64,000 nt of DNA from Hyparrhenia diplandra (GCA_015847255.1 JADLZK010009026.1:372001-436000), one strand, 5' to 3'. Positions 23,194 to 35,219 are shown, numbered from the stretch's first letter. Made by a program: numbers and translations. Notes: a model not told the origin generated them from the letters alone.

Positions 23194-23700
23194 ATGCAAG
23201 CCAATTGGTTATCCAATGTTATGTTTTTAGACCTATGGCAACGAAACGAGATGAACAGAGAGGATGAAGGCGATGGAGGCAAGGTCACCATTACAGAGAG
23301 GAGGTGATACTATCAAATAAGCCACACAACCAAACAAAAACTAACTTAGCCAGACTAATCTAGCACATGACAACCAAACAGTACTAGGATGGCTTGAATT
23401 GGACAGACTAACTCAAGCCTAGCTTATTATTCTAGCCGGGCTAGCTAGAGCTAGCTAAGCGAACACACCCATAGTTTTTTCACATAACATGAGCGGTATA
23501 ACTAGAAAAGATAAAATTTTTTATAATTTGCAATGGAAGAGTAATAATTTACTCTATATGAATAAATGAACTAACAACAGGATATGTTTGGTTCCTAAGA
23601 GCCCATCCCGCCAACGTTGTTGCCAATAGAAGTGGGATATACTCTCCTTCTCTATCTAACTGTCGTTCTGAGAAATCAAATGTACTCAACTTTAAGCAAA
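23194..23700. other. No gene seen
   Basis: AT-rich DNA with a palindromic AGCTAGAGCTAGCT near 23440. Confidence 0.5.
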
Positions 23701-25607
23701 CTAGTGGATTCCCGTTGCGTTGCGAGTATGAAGGAGAATTCTATGAGTTACAATATTACTATCACCCTCCTATTCTTTTTTCTTTCTTGTTTTTCCTTTT
23801 TATTTTTTTTTTTTTCTTTTTTCTCTATACCAACGGGTCTCACTTATAATTTTATGAAAATATATACATGTGAGATCTTGTTTTAAAGGATTTGTTAAAA
23901 TAAATTTAATGGTGTAATCAAAATTTCATTTATTTTTTTGGTTCATGAGTTATAACTTTTTTATGCCCATAAACATGTGGCGCATGTTGATGACGTGGCG
24001 TAAGGAATGGTTAGTGGGCTGGTGAGGTGGCATGCTAGTGGGGTATTAGTGGGATGGTGAGGTGGCGTGCTTGCATGTTAAGAGAATTATATGTATACAA
24101 AAATAAGATAACAATATTCATGGTAAATAATTTGTAACATTGGGTACATCATTACATCAATTTTCATATAACAAACTTACAGAGATACAAATGTTCCTAA
24201 TACTTTCTACAAATCTATTCAAAGTAAGAAAGTTTGTCTAACACCAATACCATAGCGGCTCTTAAAGAGGGACAAACGAAGTATATGTACAAAGGTCAGG
24301 AGTCCACTGCAGACAACCATATATTTAATCTGGCACAGTGCTGGTTAGGTAATGGTCATTCATAGTATGGGATAATCAACATGAAGACTTTCTAATAAGT
24401 CCTGGCCAATCCCTCGTGCCTATATATGTCCACTAACACAAGTGAACACGACTGCCTAATTAGAAGAGGGCAGTAGTCAGGCGCTGGTCTACCTATCTAC
24501 TATATAAATAAAAGCCATTAAAGGAGAAAAAGCTATGACTGCTTCATATAGGAGATGCTGTAGCCAATTTGCATTGGAGCGAGAACCTGGTTTTGTTATC
24601 TAAATGGAAGCATGTAGTGGATGGGCTTGGAAGCCATCAGGAGATCTCGGAATACTAACTGTGGAGCGCTGTCATGCCAAACTATTTATATAGCCAACGA
24701 CATGCTAGAGAAGTGGAGGATAGAAGATAGACGACGCTGCGGTGGGATGGAGCCTTTGTTTTGTAATCCTTTAGTACTTGTTTTGTTTTTAATGCATTCT
24801 CAGTAGGAGTCCCTGGCTCCTCCTGTTATTTAAAAAAAAAAAAAAAAAGATGCTGGTGTGGAGAACAATGTGAATGTGGTTACAGTGACTCATGAGGATG
24901 CATAACTCTTCTGTTTGTTTCTTTTAGTTCATGAGTTGTGAATCTTTGTGGACGGCATACCAGCATGACTTCGGGTCTATAGGAGACAGACCATGGATAA
25001 ATATTGTCTCCTTTAGCGACATAGTAAGTAGGTGTCAGAGACTCAGAGTGACATGAACAGGCCTAAGATGTTCTCAAGAGAATAAGAGTTGTTGCCTTTG
25101 CAGATATGGAGAACATATATGCCATTTGAAATATATTGAACTACAACAACCAAAACTGGCCTGGTAAGATTATATAAGGAAGAGCATGATGTAATGCTTA
25201 AATTAATTAAAATACAAAAAGAGTAACGGTATAGGCATCAGCAATTTGTGAGAAGATGATATGATTCATTGTGACTGATTGATTATCAAAATTAAGCATC
25301 ATTTTCAGTGGCAGCGCTCCATCATTTTCAGTGACTTGGCAGATTTATTTGGGAGAATCCGATATAAAGAAGTTACAATGCAAGTTAAGAACTACAGAAA
25401 AATAAGAACCACGATAGGAAAAATAATAGATTTATTTTTTTCTACCAATAATAATAGTGGCAGGTGGGTAATTTTCTAGAAAAAATAAATTAGATCAAAT
25501 GGTTATCGATTGCTAAACTGTAGATCTGACGGTTAGATGTTTCTTAGCGTGTCGGGTGAGAATTAACGTGGAGGCTTCTTGGGAGCTTCCAATTAGTAAT
25601 AGTAAGA
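23701..25607 (-). mobile_element. Candidate minus-strand Helitron, 1.9 kb
   Basis: On the minus strand the right end reads TCTTACTATTACTAATTGG (fits the Helitron 5' consensus TC...) with A before it. The left end is CTAG at 23701-23704 preceded by A, so insertion between A and T fits. The first ~190 bases match the 5' end of the better-supported Helitron at 53138. The 3' hairpin near CTAG is weak (CTCGCAACGCAACGGG pairs over about four bases). No RepHel gene is present, so it would be non-autonomous. Confidence 0.5.
24561..24847 (+). mobile_element. 5'-truncated LINE-like retroposon with poly(A)
   Basis: A 287-bp insert ends in a run of about 17 A and is flanked by 8-bp direct repeats AGATGCTG at 24553-24560 and 24848-24855. 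The part before the poly(A) has no recognisable coding domain. Poly(A) and target duplication fit LINE-type target-primed insertion. It lies within the Helitron candidate. Confidence 0.6.
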
Positions 25608-25959
25608 TGTCAGTAGCATAGTCCCTTGATCCATTGCTCCTCTGGCTGTTTTGTTTCCTCAAATTTCTTCTTTAAGATTTGGGGTCAATGACTATTTTTG
25701 TCTAGCCATGGGAGCTAATAAGCCAATTTTGTAGCCTGGATTGCTCGCTCCTGCTTCCAACAATGCCTGGTCGACTGGTCTAAATCTCATGATGTCTTCC
25801 TCAAAAATCTCAGAATGTCCTGTGCACCCTGCTGTCGTCTATCATCATGCTATATTGCTGCCCTCAAGTTGGTGATAAAGTTAATTGTTGTGAAATTTTT
25901 TGATGCTTTCAAGTCCTACATCCAAAGTATGAGACGCCCACGCACAAAACAAAGGAAAA

Positions 25960-26260
25960 CCATTTCTTTTTATTCGATAGCTTGGTTCTACACGATTCAT
26001 GTGAGCCTGAGAACAATTGTCATCGGTTGGAAGTCCTCGGCATGGTTCCCTATCATGGTGTTATATCCTTATGCCAATCACTGTACATATTGTTGTACTG
26101 TCTAGTAGTGCTTGATGGTTAGACGACATCGAAGTTCCCTCATTGAAAACTGCTGAAATGAGAATGGTGCGCCCACAAGAGCCCACAAACACCAAGCACG
26201 GAAGAGCTGCACCGCAACAATGAAGAGTCAATGGAACAGTAAAAGCAAGTCCATGAGGAA
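25960..26260. repeat. Diverged duplication with 28110-28410, first copy
   Basis: Shared landmarks in order are TCGGTTGGAAGTC, GCCAATCA, GAAGTT-CCTCATT, GCTACTGATG/ACTGCTGAAATG, GAGCAGCACC/GAGCTGCACCG and AGAGTCAATGGA/GAGGAGTTAAT. Only moderate identity is left. It may be an old repeat family; no gene is seen in either copy. Confidence 0.6.
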
Positions 26261-26600
26261 TAATTTACACAATACACACTTCGCCGAGACTGAGTTCTTG
26301 GTGGAATATGGAGGCGATTTTTGCTCTTAGGAGCTTATCATGGAGGTCACTAAGCTACTTAGACTAATTAATCGTGGTGGTCTAGATACTACTACATATA
26401 TAATTTTTTAGTAAACATTAACATGAGGTGAAAGTTAGTGCAAATTAATGGCGACTATGATCCCAGCAGGCTTGAAGATTACTTTGTACTAAACATTGAT
26501 TATTGTGCTTAATTATTAATTTACCATATATAGATGAGTATTGATGGCTTATTTTAGATGAAACTAACATTTTTCATACAAAAAAAATGAAATCAGAAAG

Positions 26601-26784
26601 CGGTTTTTTGCTCTTAGGAGCATATGCTCTCATACTCTGACCGGCCCTTTGGATACACATTGTGATATGTGCACACACACACATCTCAGTGCAGATTTGC
26701 ATTGTGATCTGTGCGAGCACGGACCACAATGCGTATCCAGTTGTTGAGAGCATGGAAGCATATGCACCTAAGAGCAAAAAAACG
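26601..26784. mobile_element. 184-bp foldback element (long hairpin)
   Basis: The left arm CGGTTTTTTGCTCTTAGG and right arm CCTAAGAGCAAAAAAACG are inverted repeats. Complementarity continues inward over GCATATGCT, CATGCTCT and GGATACRCATTGTG, so nearly the whole element can fold. An inner direct repeat CATTGTGATMTGTGC occurs at about 26658 and 26699. A partial relative (TTTTTGCTCTTAGGAGC) is at about 26319. No target duplication is clear. It could be a MITE or a hairpin RNA source. Confidence 0.7.
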
Positions 26785-28109
26785 TTACCTATATTCCCCT
26801 ACCTCTCTCTGAGCTGCATGGTGACCGGAGCCTGTTTGGTTGCCCGCATGCTCCAGCCTATGTCACACCGGTCGAAAGAGGCTCTCCATTGGCCAGGCTG
26901 CTATATCATGTAATTGCTCACCGTTTGGTTGCCTGGACGATCTGACTAGTGTAGACCACAAAGCATTTTGATTGCCCAGCCGCTGCTAGTAGTTGTGATC
27001 ATTTCCTTTAATTGTGCCAATAATTTATTCCATGTAGAAGCTTATCTCTGTTGTCGTATTTTCATATCGCTGTAGCATAATATACAACATCTGGGACAGA
27101 AGAATGACCAAATTTTATAGAACCTCTTGTTATCAGTGGACAGTAAGAGCTAGGTATGTGTTGATGTGCCCACGCCCAGAATAGAACATGCAATGGTCTC
27201 TCTATTGAACTTCACAGGAATCTGGCACTCAGAAACCATTGCCTCTAGTTGGACGGGCCTGCCGCTGTACAATGCAACACTCTACCTCATATATAGACTC
27301 ACAATCTGGTAGACTGGTACTCCGCTGGTTCCATATATAGCCTCACAAAATGCAACTCTGCTTATTAATTAGCATTCAGACAAATAAATGCGAGTCACTT
27401 CTCACTTATAAATATGTGGTGGAGACTAGAGTAGAGAGACAGATGTGTCGAGAGAGAGAAAGAGAGAGTTTGATGAAATGAGAGAGAGAGGGAGAGCTGA
27501 CCAATAGTCCATGTAGACGAATATATAGTGATCATTTTATAGGTTTGGGAGGCCTCGAGAATGAAAGAGGAAACGCTATCTTCTCCTGACGGAGTACTGT
27601 AGCAAAATTAATGCCACCGCCACCAAGGATGTTGTGATTCTGGATACAAAAGCTCACGAGCAAAGGATGGCTGCCATGACATCTTATCCTGTTGGAAACG
27701 CACTGAACAGATGGACGTGCAGCATCCCCTGCCAATGTCTCTTGTGCGTCCCTTCCAGCAGTCGAGCCACATATAGAGCGGCGTGCATTTGCATCTCGTC
27801 GGAGCAGGATTACCTTCCTTCAACACATGCGAGCTTCATTCTTGCTAGGGTTTAGGCATGTCGTCTGTAGTCCAGTACAGTTCAATTCCAGTCACCAAGG
27901 TCGTCAGATGAAGTTAAGAACCATCAACACATCTCCGGTTTTTAGGTGACTTGAAAAGGTCAATTTCGACCAAGCTATACATGATTTACAACATGTATGT
28001 AGTTTAACACTTTTTGATAGATTTGTGTGCATCCTTTGTTCTCAAACATTACACACATTTTTACTTCTGGGCACATATTGTATTTGTGCCGCACACCCTT
28101 TCTACGCAC
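26785..28109. other. No gene recognised; GA-rich tract
   Basis: It contains a (GA)n-rich stretch at about 27430-27500 and a GC-balanced patch near 27560-27850 with short ORFs on both strands that I do not recognise. Confidence 0.5.
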
Positions 28110-28410
28110 CCTTTCGTGCCTCATCGTTTGGTTCTTTATTATTGATGTGAGGGTTGTTAATTTTCGTCGGTTGGAAGTCATCGCTATAGGATGTTCTGGC
28201 GTGGTACTGTCTGCTCACGCCAATCATAATACAGAGTGTTGTAGCCGTCCATAACCGTAGGACGGTCAGACAAAATGAAGTTACCTCATTAATAGCTACT
28301 GATGCAAGAATGATGCAACCACAATCCACATGATCCAACACATAACGACCTCAAGAGAGCAGCACCCGCCATAGTGAGGAGTTAATAAAATAGTACTAAA
28401 CAGTACTGCC
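28110..28410. repeat. Diverged duplication with 25960-26260, second copy
   Basis: Partner of the segment at 25960; see that entry for landmarks. Confidence 0.6.
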
Positions 28411-28559
28411 CTTTCACACAAAAAAAAACAATACCACAGTCGTACATTACATATACTGCATAGGTTCGCCTTAGGGCATCCTCAACGGTTCCGAACTCGT
28501 TGAGCTAGAATTCACCTGACGTGGAAGGGAGAGAGACCCAGAAAATGTTTATGCCAGCG

Positions 28560-28564
28560 ACAAA
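28560..28564 (+). other. Target-site duplication, left (ACAAA)
   Basis: ACAAA directly before the left LTR matches ACAAA at 42713-42717 directly after the right LTR. This proves the limits of element 2. Confidence 0.95.
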
Positions 28565-29346
28565 TGTTGGGAGGGCGACCCTCGCCGGCTCCGGCAGCCC
28601 CTTGGCAGGCCTCGCCACCAGGAGGGGCCAAGAACTAATCTCTTTAGAAAATGTAAGTCTTGTAGGGACAAAGCTGCGAAGGACCCTTCGCCAGTCAGCG
28701 GCGATGGCGCCCCGACCCTCCGATGGGCGACCTCGGAGGCCCGGGATCTAGTCGAAACCAAGGCCACCCACACGCCGACGGGGAACGCCCGGCGGAGGGG
28801 GAGTTCCCAAGCTCCGGCGGTCCAGCGGCGCGAAGGGGGGAGGGAGGCCCGGGGGGGGTCCTCGTTAGCGTTGGCACGGCATCGGGCGGCGTGTGAAGAG
28901 GAAACCCTACATCCGCGAACGCAGGAGGAAGTACAAGTGTATTTCCGTTCTAGTCTTGGATGAATAGTTACTGACCTGCCCCTGAAGGGGCCCACCTGTA
29001 AGCGTGTGTTCCCCCACCTACTGTGTACCAATTTGTAAATCAGCCCCTCTGCCCCCTGGTATTCCTATAAATACCCGGGTACGGGCACTGTGTAATGGAT
29101 TGATCAGTTGGCCAGTTTAAGCGCCATTTACTCGCATTTTGCCATACCCACGTCACGCTCGTCCCGTCCGCGTCTGCGGAGGCCCGAGCGCCCTCCTATC
29201 CCCTCCCCTCGGCAAACACGGCGGGAGGGAGGGCTGGCCGGAGGCCGCTCTGCTCCTCGCCCATCCTTTACTTACCCCCGTGGGAAACCCTCGCCCCCTT
29301 CCTGCCCCTCCGGGAGCCGAGGCTAAGGGGCGTGGTGATCCCCACG
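28565..29346 (+). repeat. 5' LTR of element 2 (782 bp)
   Basis: It starts TGTTGGGAGG and ends in CCCCACG where the right LTR has CCCCACA, so the terminal CA has become CG. It contains TATAAATA at 29066-29073. Compared with the right LTR it shows many 1-4 base indels in GC-rich runs as well as substitutions. Confidence 0.93.
29066..29073 (+). promoter_or_regulatory. LTR TATA box of element 2
   Basis: TATAAATA in the left LTR, about 280 bases before its end. The same box lies at 42433-42440 in the right LTR. Confidence 0.65.
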
Positions 29347-29348
29347 GT

Positions 29349-29366
29349 TGGCGCCGTCCGTGGGGA
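29349..29366 (+). other. Primer-binding site of element 2
   Basis: TGGCGCCGTCCGTGGGGA follows the LTR by two bases. It shares TGGCGCC with element 1 but differs after it, so another tRNA ending in GGCGCCA is the primer. I could not name that tRNA with certainty. Confidence 0.7.
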
Positions 29367-29386
29367 GCGACACAAAAAGCCCAGCT

Positions 29387-31000
29387 ATGCCCGTAACACG
29401 CCGAACGAAGCTCGGCTGCGGCCGAGCGACTCCGCCACCCGAGGGAAACCTCGCGGCGCCAAACCCATCAAGCGGTCGGCCGGTGGCCGTCGTCCAGCCT
29501 GAGCAGCTCGCGCCCGGGCTGCGGGGCGGAAGGTCCTGTCGTTTCGGACCCCCCGCTCGTCCCAATATCGGAGGTCACTGGGGAGGAAGCCCCGAGCGAT
29601 CAGCGGGCCGGCGCCCCCGGGGGCCGAGGGCCGTGGTTCGGCGTCCGGTCGGCGCAGAGGTCTCCACCTCGCGCGAACCCCGCCGACCCACTCGAAGGGC
29701 TCCTCGAAAGCGCCACCGAAGGCGAAGAGGAGGAGATAGAACAAGGAGAACAGGCACTAGGGGCCCTCCAGGCTCAGATTGCAGAGAAGAGGAGGCTGCT
29801 GCAGGCCATGGACAGAAGGCAGCGCCTGCGGAGGCTCAGGGAACAAGCCGAAGCCGCCAGGACCGAGCTGGCGTGGATAAACCGGCAGCTCGAGGCGGCG
29901 CAAGAAGTCGGCGGCGAAGGGCAGCCGCAGCCCGTGATCGCCCACCACTCCCCACCCCGGGGCAGGCCCACCCCCATCTACACCGCCGCCTCCGCCGCAT
30001 AACCAGCCTACATCCCATAACCAACCGTCTTCCACCCTCCGCATAAATCAGCTGTACCCCGACAGGCGTCTGGTCCCGTCACGGCCTCCGCAAAACCGAC
30101 AATACGACCCCAAGTCCCCACTCTCCTACGCGCTACAAATAGCGGAGTGGCCCCCATCATACAGCCACCAACACCTGCCCAGATATAATGGGGCCTCCGA
30201 TCCCAAGCAATTTATCATGAGTTCTGAAGCCGCCGTGGAGGTGGCGGGGAGGAGATCACTCCACAATGGCCAAGTCTTTTCGTCATCATTGCAAGATCAG
30301 TGGCGCAGTCGTGGTACTGCACCCTGCCCCAAACTCAATCGGGAAATTTGGTCGGACCTCGGGGGACGCCCTCGGGCAAACTTCAAAGGGGGTGGACTCG
30401 AGCTCATGCGACATGGAGCTCCCGAGCGTGGTGATGAGGCCAAATGAGCCACGCCAAGAGTGGTGGCGGAGGTTCCTCCAAACCAAGGCCGAACCGAGGG
30501 AGTCTCCGACCAGAGCGTGATCATGGCGGCGATCGCTTTGTATACGCCCGGGCCCCTGCCATTCGAAGATAGAGCGGAAACAACCAAGAACACTGGCGGA
30601 GCTACACGAGATTATGGACAAATACTGTCGGGCCAACAACAGCCACAAAGCGAAGGTGGAATCCTTCCCGGCCTCCATGAGAACCAGCACCCGATCATCG
30701 CGTCCCCCCTCGACCGACAACTACTCGAGGCGGAGGCCCACAAGGGTCGGGGCCATCGACAACAACCCTCCAACGGCCCAAAAACCCAGCCAGCCACCCC
30801 CGAGACCATACAACCCGCCTAGAACCCCCAGACCCAACCCCGATAGCAGCAACAGCAACAGACCTCCGCAAAAACAGCAGTACTGTCACTACTGCGGAGA
30901 GGGCAAAGGCCACTATACCAAGCAGTGCCCCTACTTCGCCAAGGGGAAGGAGGCGATGGATAGGGAACTAGCCCGCAGAGCTCCCAAAGGCAGATCAATC
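29387..31000 (+). pseudogene. gag: gag of element 2, disrupted
   Basis: ATG 29387 (MPVTRRTKLGCGRAT) opens the N-terminal part. A coiled-coil-like segment lies in a second frame at 29808-29910 (LREQAEAARTELAWINRQLE). The Retrotrans_gag-like domain starts near 30180 (YNGASDPKQFIMS), with frame changes soon after. A zinc knuckle C-x2-C-x5-H-x4-C is intact at 30884-30928 (CHYCGEGKGHYTKQC). Gag would package element RNA. Frameshifts make it a pseudogene. Confidence 0.83.
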
Positions 31001-31399
31001 ACACGAGAAAAACTCGCAAACACCCGCTCCTCTCACTACACCTTCACCCCCTTCGATTACGGAACCCCCAAAGACACACCCCGGCTTCCACTATCCCGCC
31101 TTCCACACAAGCAACCCCAACCAGCAACAGCCACGCTACTACCATCAAGACTACAGTCCTCACACCCCCGAGCCCCCGCAGAACCCAGCTACCCCAACCA
31201 CGCCCTGCCGCCACCGCCGCCGCTACCTCCGCTCCAACCAACCCCGCACCAACCCGTCAAACAAGAGATACAGACAATCGTCAGCAAGCCGGATTCGTCA
31301 TACGGAGTCATCCTCGCAATTACCGGGGCTCCAACGAAGACCACGGGCAACAAACACCAGCGCAAAGAACACTATCGGAGGGTCCATCATGTAGCCACG

Positions 31400-31760
31400 G
31401 AGGGGCCCCATCGCAACAGCCGGTGGTCACACATCCCGATCACCTTCAGCGCCAGCGACATGAAGCTCAGAGACTACCCCCACACCGGCGATGGTCATCG
31501 ATACCAACATCGGAGGATGGACCGTCACCGGGATATCGGGTCGACACCGGCTCCCCGCAGACATTCTATTCGCCTCAACCTTCGACAAAATGGGCCTCGG
31601 CGAGAAAATTGCTGCGGCCGCCGAAACCCGCTCGCCGGTTTTGGTTGGGCGGCAAGTGGCCACCATCGGGAAAATCACCCTACCGGTCTCGCCGGAAAGG
31701 ACCCGTCCATAGATCGAAGAATGTGACCCGATGTAGTGGACATTTACTACAACTACAACG
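31400..31760 (+). pseudogene. Protease remnant of element 2
   Basis: The lead-in PITFSASDMKLRDYPH lies near 31440, and the catalytic Asp-Thr-Gly codons at 31543-31551. The following ADILFASTFDKMGL is in a different frame from the DTG, so an indel lies between. The long Pro-rich spacer 30930-31400 joins gag and protease. Confidence 0.7.
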
Positions 31761-32089
31761 CCATCTTCGCCGCTGAGTCACCAACGCTTTGATGCGGCCC
31801 TCCACCCAAGCTACCTCGCATGAAAGTACCCTCCGCCCGGCGGCATCATCGCTGTCTTCGGAGACGGAACGCCGCAAGAAATGCGGAGGGGCGTAGCTCG
31901 GGGCAGCGCAACGTCCACAACCTCGAGCAACAACGATGGCCAAGGGGGGCCAACCGGAGTGCAGCTTCGGGCGACCTCCAGCGGGCCCCGCCGACCGAAG
32001 AGACCAAGAAGGTCGGGCTTTTCAGCCGATCCAAACGGAGAGGTGACCATCTCGGCACTCCTCGACCCGACCGCCGAGGCGAGAATTGT

Positions 32090-33000
32090 TGCAGTGCCTC
32101 CGAGAGAACTCCGACGTATTCGCATGGTCCGCGGAGGATCTACAGGGAGTTAGTCGGGACCTCATCGAACACCGCCTCAGCGTAAGACCCGATGCCACCC
32201 CGGTGAAATAGAAGCTCCGCAAAGATGTCGGACGAAAGGAGAATTAAATAAGGGCGGAGGTCAACCGCCGCTTGACGCGGAGGTCATCCGTCCGATTGAT
32301 ATACCACCTGGTTATCCAATGTCGTCATGGTAAAGAAGGCCAGCCTCAGCAAGGATGCAGTGGAGCCCCCCAGATGGAGGATGTGTGTGGATTTCACCAG
32401 CCTCAACAAAGCATGCCCCAAGGACGATTTCCCACTCCCGCGGATCGGCTCCCTCGTCGGACGCAGCCCGCGGGGTGCGAGATTGTCCCTTACGGGACTT
32501 CTCGGGATACCACTAGATTTGGATGAGCCCGGCGGATGAAAGAAGACCCGACTTCATAACACCCTTCGAAACCTCGCTTCGGGAGGATGGCCGAGGGCCT
32601 CCTAACGCCGGCTCCTCCTTCGCCACGCATGGCGGCGGAAGTATTCGAGATGGCGATGCCGTCTCGCAGACGTTGATGACACGGTGGTCAAAAGCAAGCT
32701 GAAAGAGGACCACATAACGGACCTGCAAAGAACCTTCGTCCAAGCTCCGCGAGGCCGGACTCAAACTCAATCAGCCAAGTGCGTGTTCGGAGTCAGCAAG
32801 GGAAAGTTGCTCGGTTGCCTCGTGTCAGCAAAAGGGATCGAAGCCAACCCCTCCAAGATCACAGCGATCACCACGATGGAACCCCGAAGAATAAAAAATC
32901 AGTCCAGCGGCTCGCGGGGCGCCTCGTAGCTTTGAGCAGATTCATCTCAAGGTCGGCGAGAACGCGCCCTACCATTCTTCCAAACACTAAAAAGGCTCAG
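32090..33000 (+). pseudogene. pol: Reverse transcriptase of element 2, disrupted
   Basis: FAWSAEDLQGVSRDLIEH-like sequence near 32120 starts the domain. WRMCVDFTSLNKACPKDDFP at 32372-32430 is the fingers motif. The palm is badly broken between 32440 and 32660. At the catalytic site (32669-32680) the codons read Asp-Val-Asp-Asp, so the usual Tyr is replaced. The thumb follows (CVFGVSKGKLLGCLVS near 32780). Confidence 0.82.
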
Positions 33001-33400
33001 GAGCTGTTATTTGGGGGCCCTCCACGGCAAGAGGCCTTCGAAGATCTCAAGCGCTACCTCGAGAACCTTACCACTCTCGCTACTCCACTACCCCGGCGAA
33101 GGGCTCCTTTTATACGCCGCCGCCTCGCGTCACGCGATCGGTGCGGTGCTCGTCGGGAAACCAGCGAAGGGCACCAATCAAAACAAGTGCCCGTCTACTA
33201 CGTATCGGAAATTCTCGAAGGGCCCAAGCTGAACTACACTGAGTTAGAAAAGGTAGCCTACGCAGTGGTCATGGCAGCGAGGAAACTCAAGCACTACTTC
33301 CAAGCGCACGAGATCACCGTACCTTCGAGCTTTCCACTTGACAACATTTTCAGAAACCCTAAAGTCCGTGGGCGAGAATAGCAAAGTGGGCAACCGAGAT
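33000..33400 (+). pseudogene. RT-linked RNase H of element 2, disrupted
   Basis: EAFEDLKRYLENLTTLATPL near 33035 leads in. LLYAAASRHAIGAVLVGKP, in another frame near 33108-33165, carries the first catalytic Asp region in degenerate form. VPVYYVSEILEGPKLNYTEL and KLKHYFQAHEITV follow. At least two frame changes are needed. Confidence 0.75.
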
Positions 33401-33489
33401 CGGAGACCACGCCATAAAGTTTGTCGCCAGAACAGCAATCAAGTCTCAGGCCCTCGCAGATTTCCTAGCAGACTGGACACCCGACACCT

Positions 33490-34000
33490 TCAACCAAGCA
33501 GCTAACCTGGACCCGATATGGATAGCACACACGCGGGGCACGGGGAGCTTGAGCCGCGATCGCTGCCGTCATCACGCCGCCGCCCTCGGGTCAAGCTAAG
33601 ATACGCCGCCGGACTCGAGTTCCGGTGCACAAACAACACAGCGAGTACGGAGGCGGTACTCACGGCTCTCAACAAGCTCAGCGCGATGTCGGCGCGAAGG
33701 GCCATCATCAAGACCGACTTCGGAGGTGGTCTCGAAGCAGGCAGAGAAAGACATCGGGGCTAGGCACCCCAAATTACAGAAGTATTTGGCACGGCTCCGC
33801 AAAAGCAGAGGCATTCTTTCTTGGGGTCACCACCAAAACAATATCAGGCAGGGACAATGGAGAGACCGACGAGCTAGCGAAGGCGGCGGCCCGAGCGGAG
33901 CCCCTCCCGGAAGGGACGTATTCTACAAGGTATTGCATTCCCCCTCCGTCGAAGACAACAACCGCCTCGAAATCCATCGGCGCCATTCACGGTGAAGACC
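33490..34000 (+). pseudogene. Second RNase H of element 2, disrupted
   Basis: YAAGLEFRCTNNTAS near 33602 and ALNKLSAM near 33670 correspond to the Glu-bearing motif of the second RNase H. EAFFLGVTTKTISGRDNGET-like sequence near 33805 and ELAKAAARAEPLPEGT near 33880 close the domain. The tandem RNase H arrangement matches that in element 1. Confidence 0.7.
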
Positions 34001-34099
34001 GGAGGGCTCCGATAATAGCATTCATCAAGGGCCTCTTCGAACCCAGATCCAGCGAAAGAGCGTAAAAGGGTCGAGCAAAAAGGTGCGGGGATACCGCTT

Positions 34100-35219
34100 T
34101 GGTGGACAACAAAAGCTGTATAAGGCCTCGTGGCGCACCATGGCTCAAATGCATATCCACGAGGCGAAAGGCCGGGCCATCCTAAGCGGAGATATACGCG
34201 AAGGCATCTGCGGCTCGCTGCGGCCCCGAGCCCTAGTGGGAAAAGTGTTCTCGCGGGGGGTTCTGCGGCCAACGGCACTCAATGACGCAACAGACTTGGT
34301 CAAACGCTGCAAAGGGTGCCGGTGACGGCGCATCATTCGAACAGGCCAGGGGCTCCGACAACCCTTATCTGCCCCACCTGGCCTCTTCAGAGATGGGCGA
34401 TCAACCTCATTGGACCAATGCCACCGGCTCCGGGAAACCTCCGCTACGCTGGCAGTCGAATACTTCACCAAATGGATCGAAGCTCGCCCCCTCGCAAGCA
34501 TAACTTCTCACTCAGTACAAAAGTTCTTCTGGCAGCAGATAGTTTGCCGCTTCGGAACTCCGCGAAGCATAACAGTTGACAATGGCACCCAATTTGACAG
34601 CGAAGGCTTCAAGCAGTTTTGCCACCAGATCGGCACCCAGATACACTTCGCCTCCGTAAGGCACCCTCAGTCTAACGGGCTTGTCGAAAGGGCCAACGGC
34701 TTGATCTTGCAGGGCATCAGCGCAAAGGTACACGCGAAGCCAAGAGGAAAGTGGGCGGAGGAGCTCACCCCGGTGGTGTGGTCACACAACACCTCCGAAA
34801 GCCGTGCGACCAAGTTCACACCCTTCAAGCTCCTATTTGGAGAAGAGGCCGTCCTCCCAGAAGAATTGAAATACGCATCGCCAAGGGTAATCACCGAAGC
34901 CCCCCCAGAGATGGAGGCACTCACAAAAGACCTCCTCGAAGAAACAAGAGATAAGGCCGTCCTCAACCTCCGCGCATACCAAGAGGAAACCACAAGATGG
35001 AGAAACAAGAAAACCCACCTCCGCACGATCTCCGTCGGAGACTTCGTCCTGATCAGGAAGCAGAACGCGAAGATGGCGGGCAAGTTTGCCCCCAAATGGA
35101 CAGGCCCCTACCTCGTCACCAAGTCCACAAGGCCCGGCTCCTTCCACCTCCAAGACCTCGAAGGCCATGACCTCCCCCGCACATGGAACATCGACGACCT
35201 CCGCAAGTATTACCCCTAG
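34100..35219 (+). pseudogene. Integrase of element 2; N-terminus broken, core and C-terminus open
   Basis: The zinc-binding region lies at about 34140-34325 (ATDLVKRCKGCR ends it) in broken frames. From 34410 a 269-codon frame is open to the stop at 35217-35219. It contains AVEYFTKWIEARPL, the Asp of TVDNGTQFDS, and the Glu of SNGLVERANG, with the D-35-E spacing. A GPY-type C-terminal module follows (KWTGPYLVTKSTRPGSFHL), and it ends in LRKYYP. The first catalytic Asp lies upstream of the open frame. This is the best-kept coding stretch in the window. Confidence 0.9.

Noticed and set aside
29348..29386. TTG start of the gag frame at 29348
   Set aside because: It overlaps the primer-binding site; the first ATG of the frame is at 29387.
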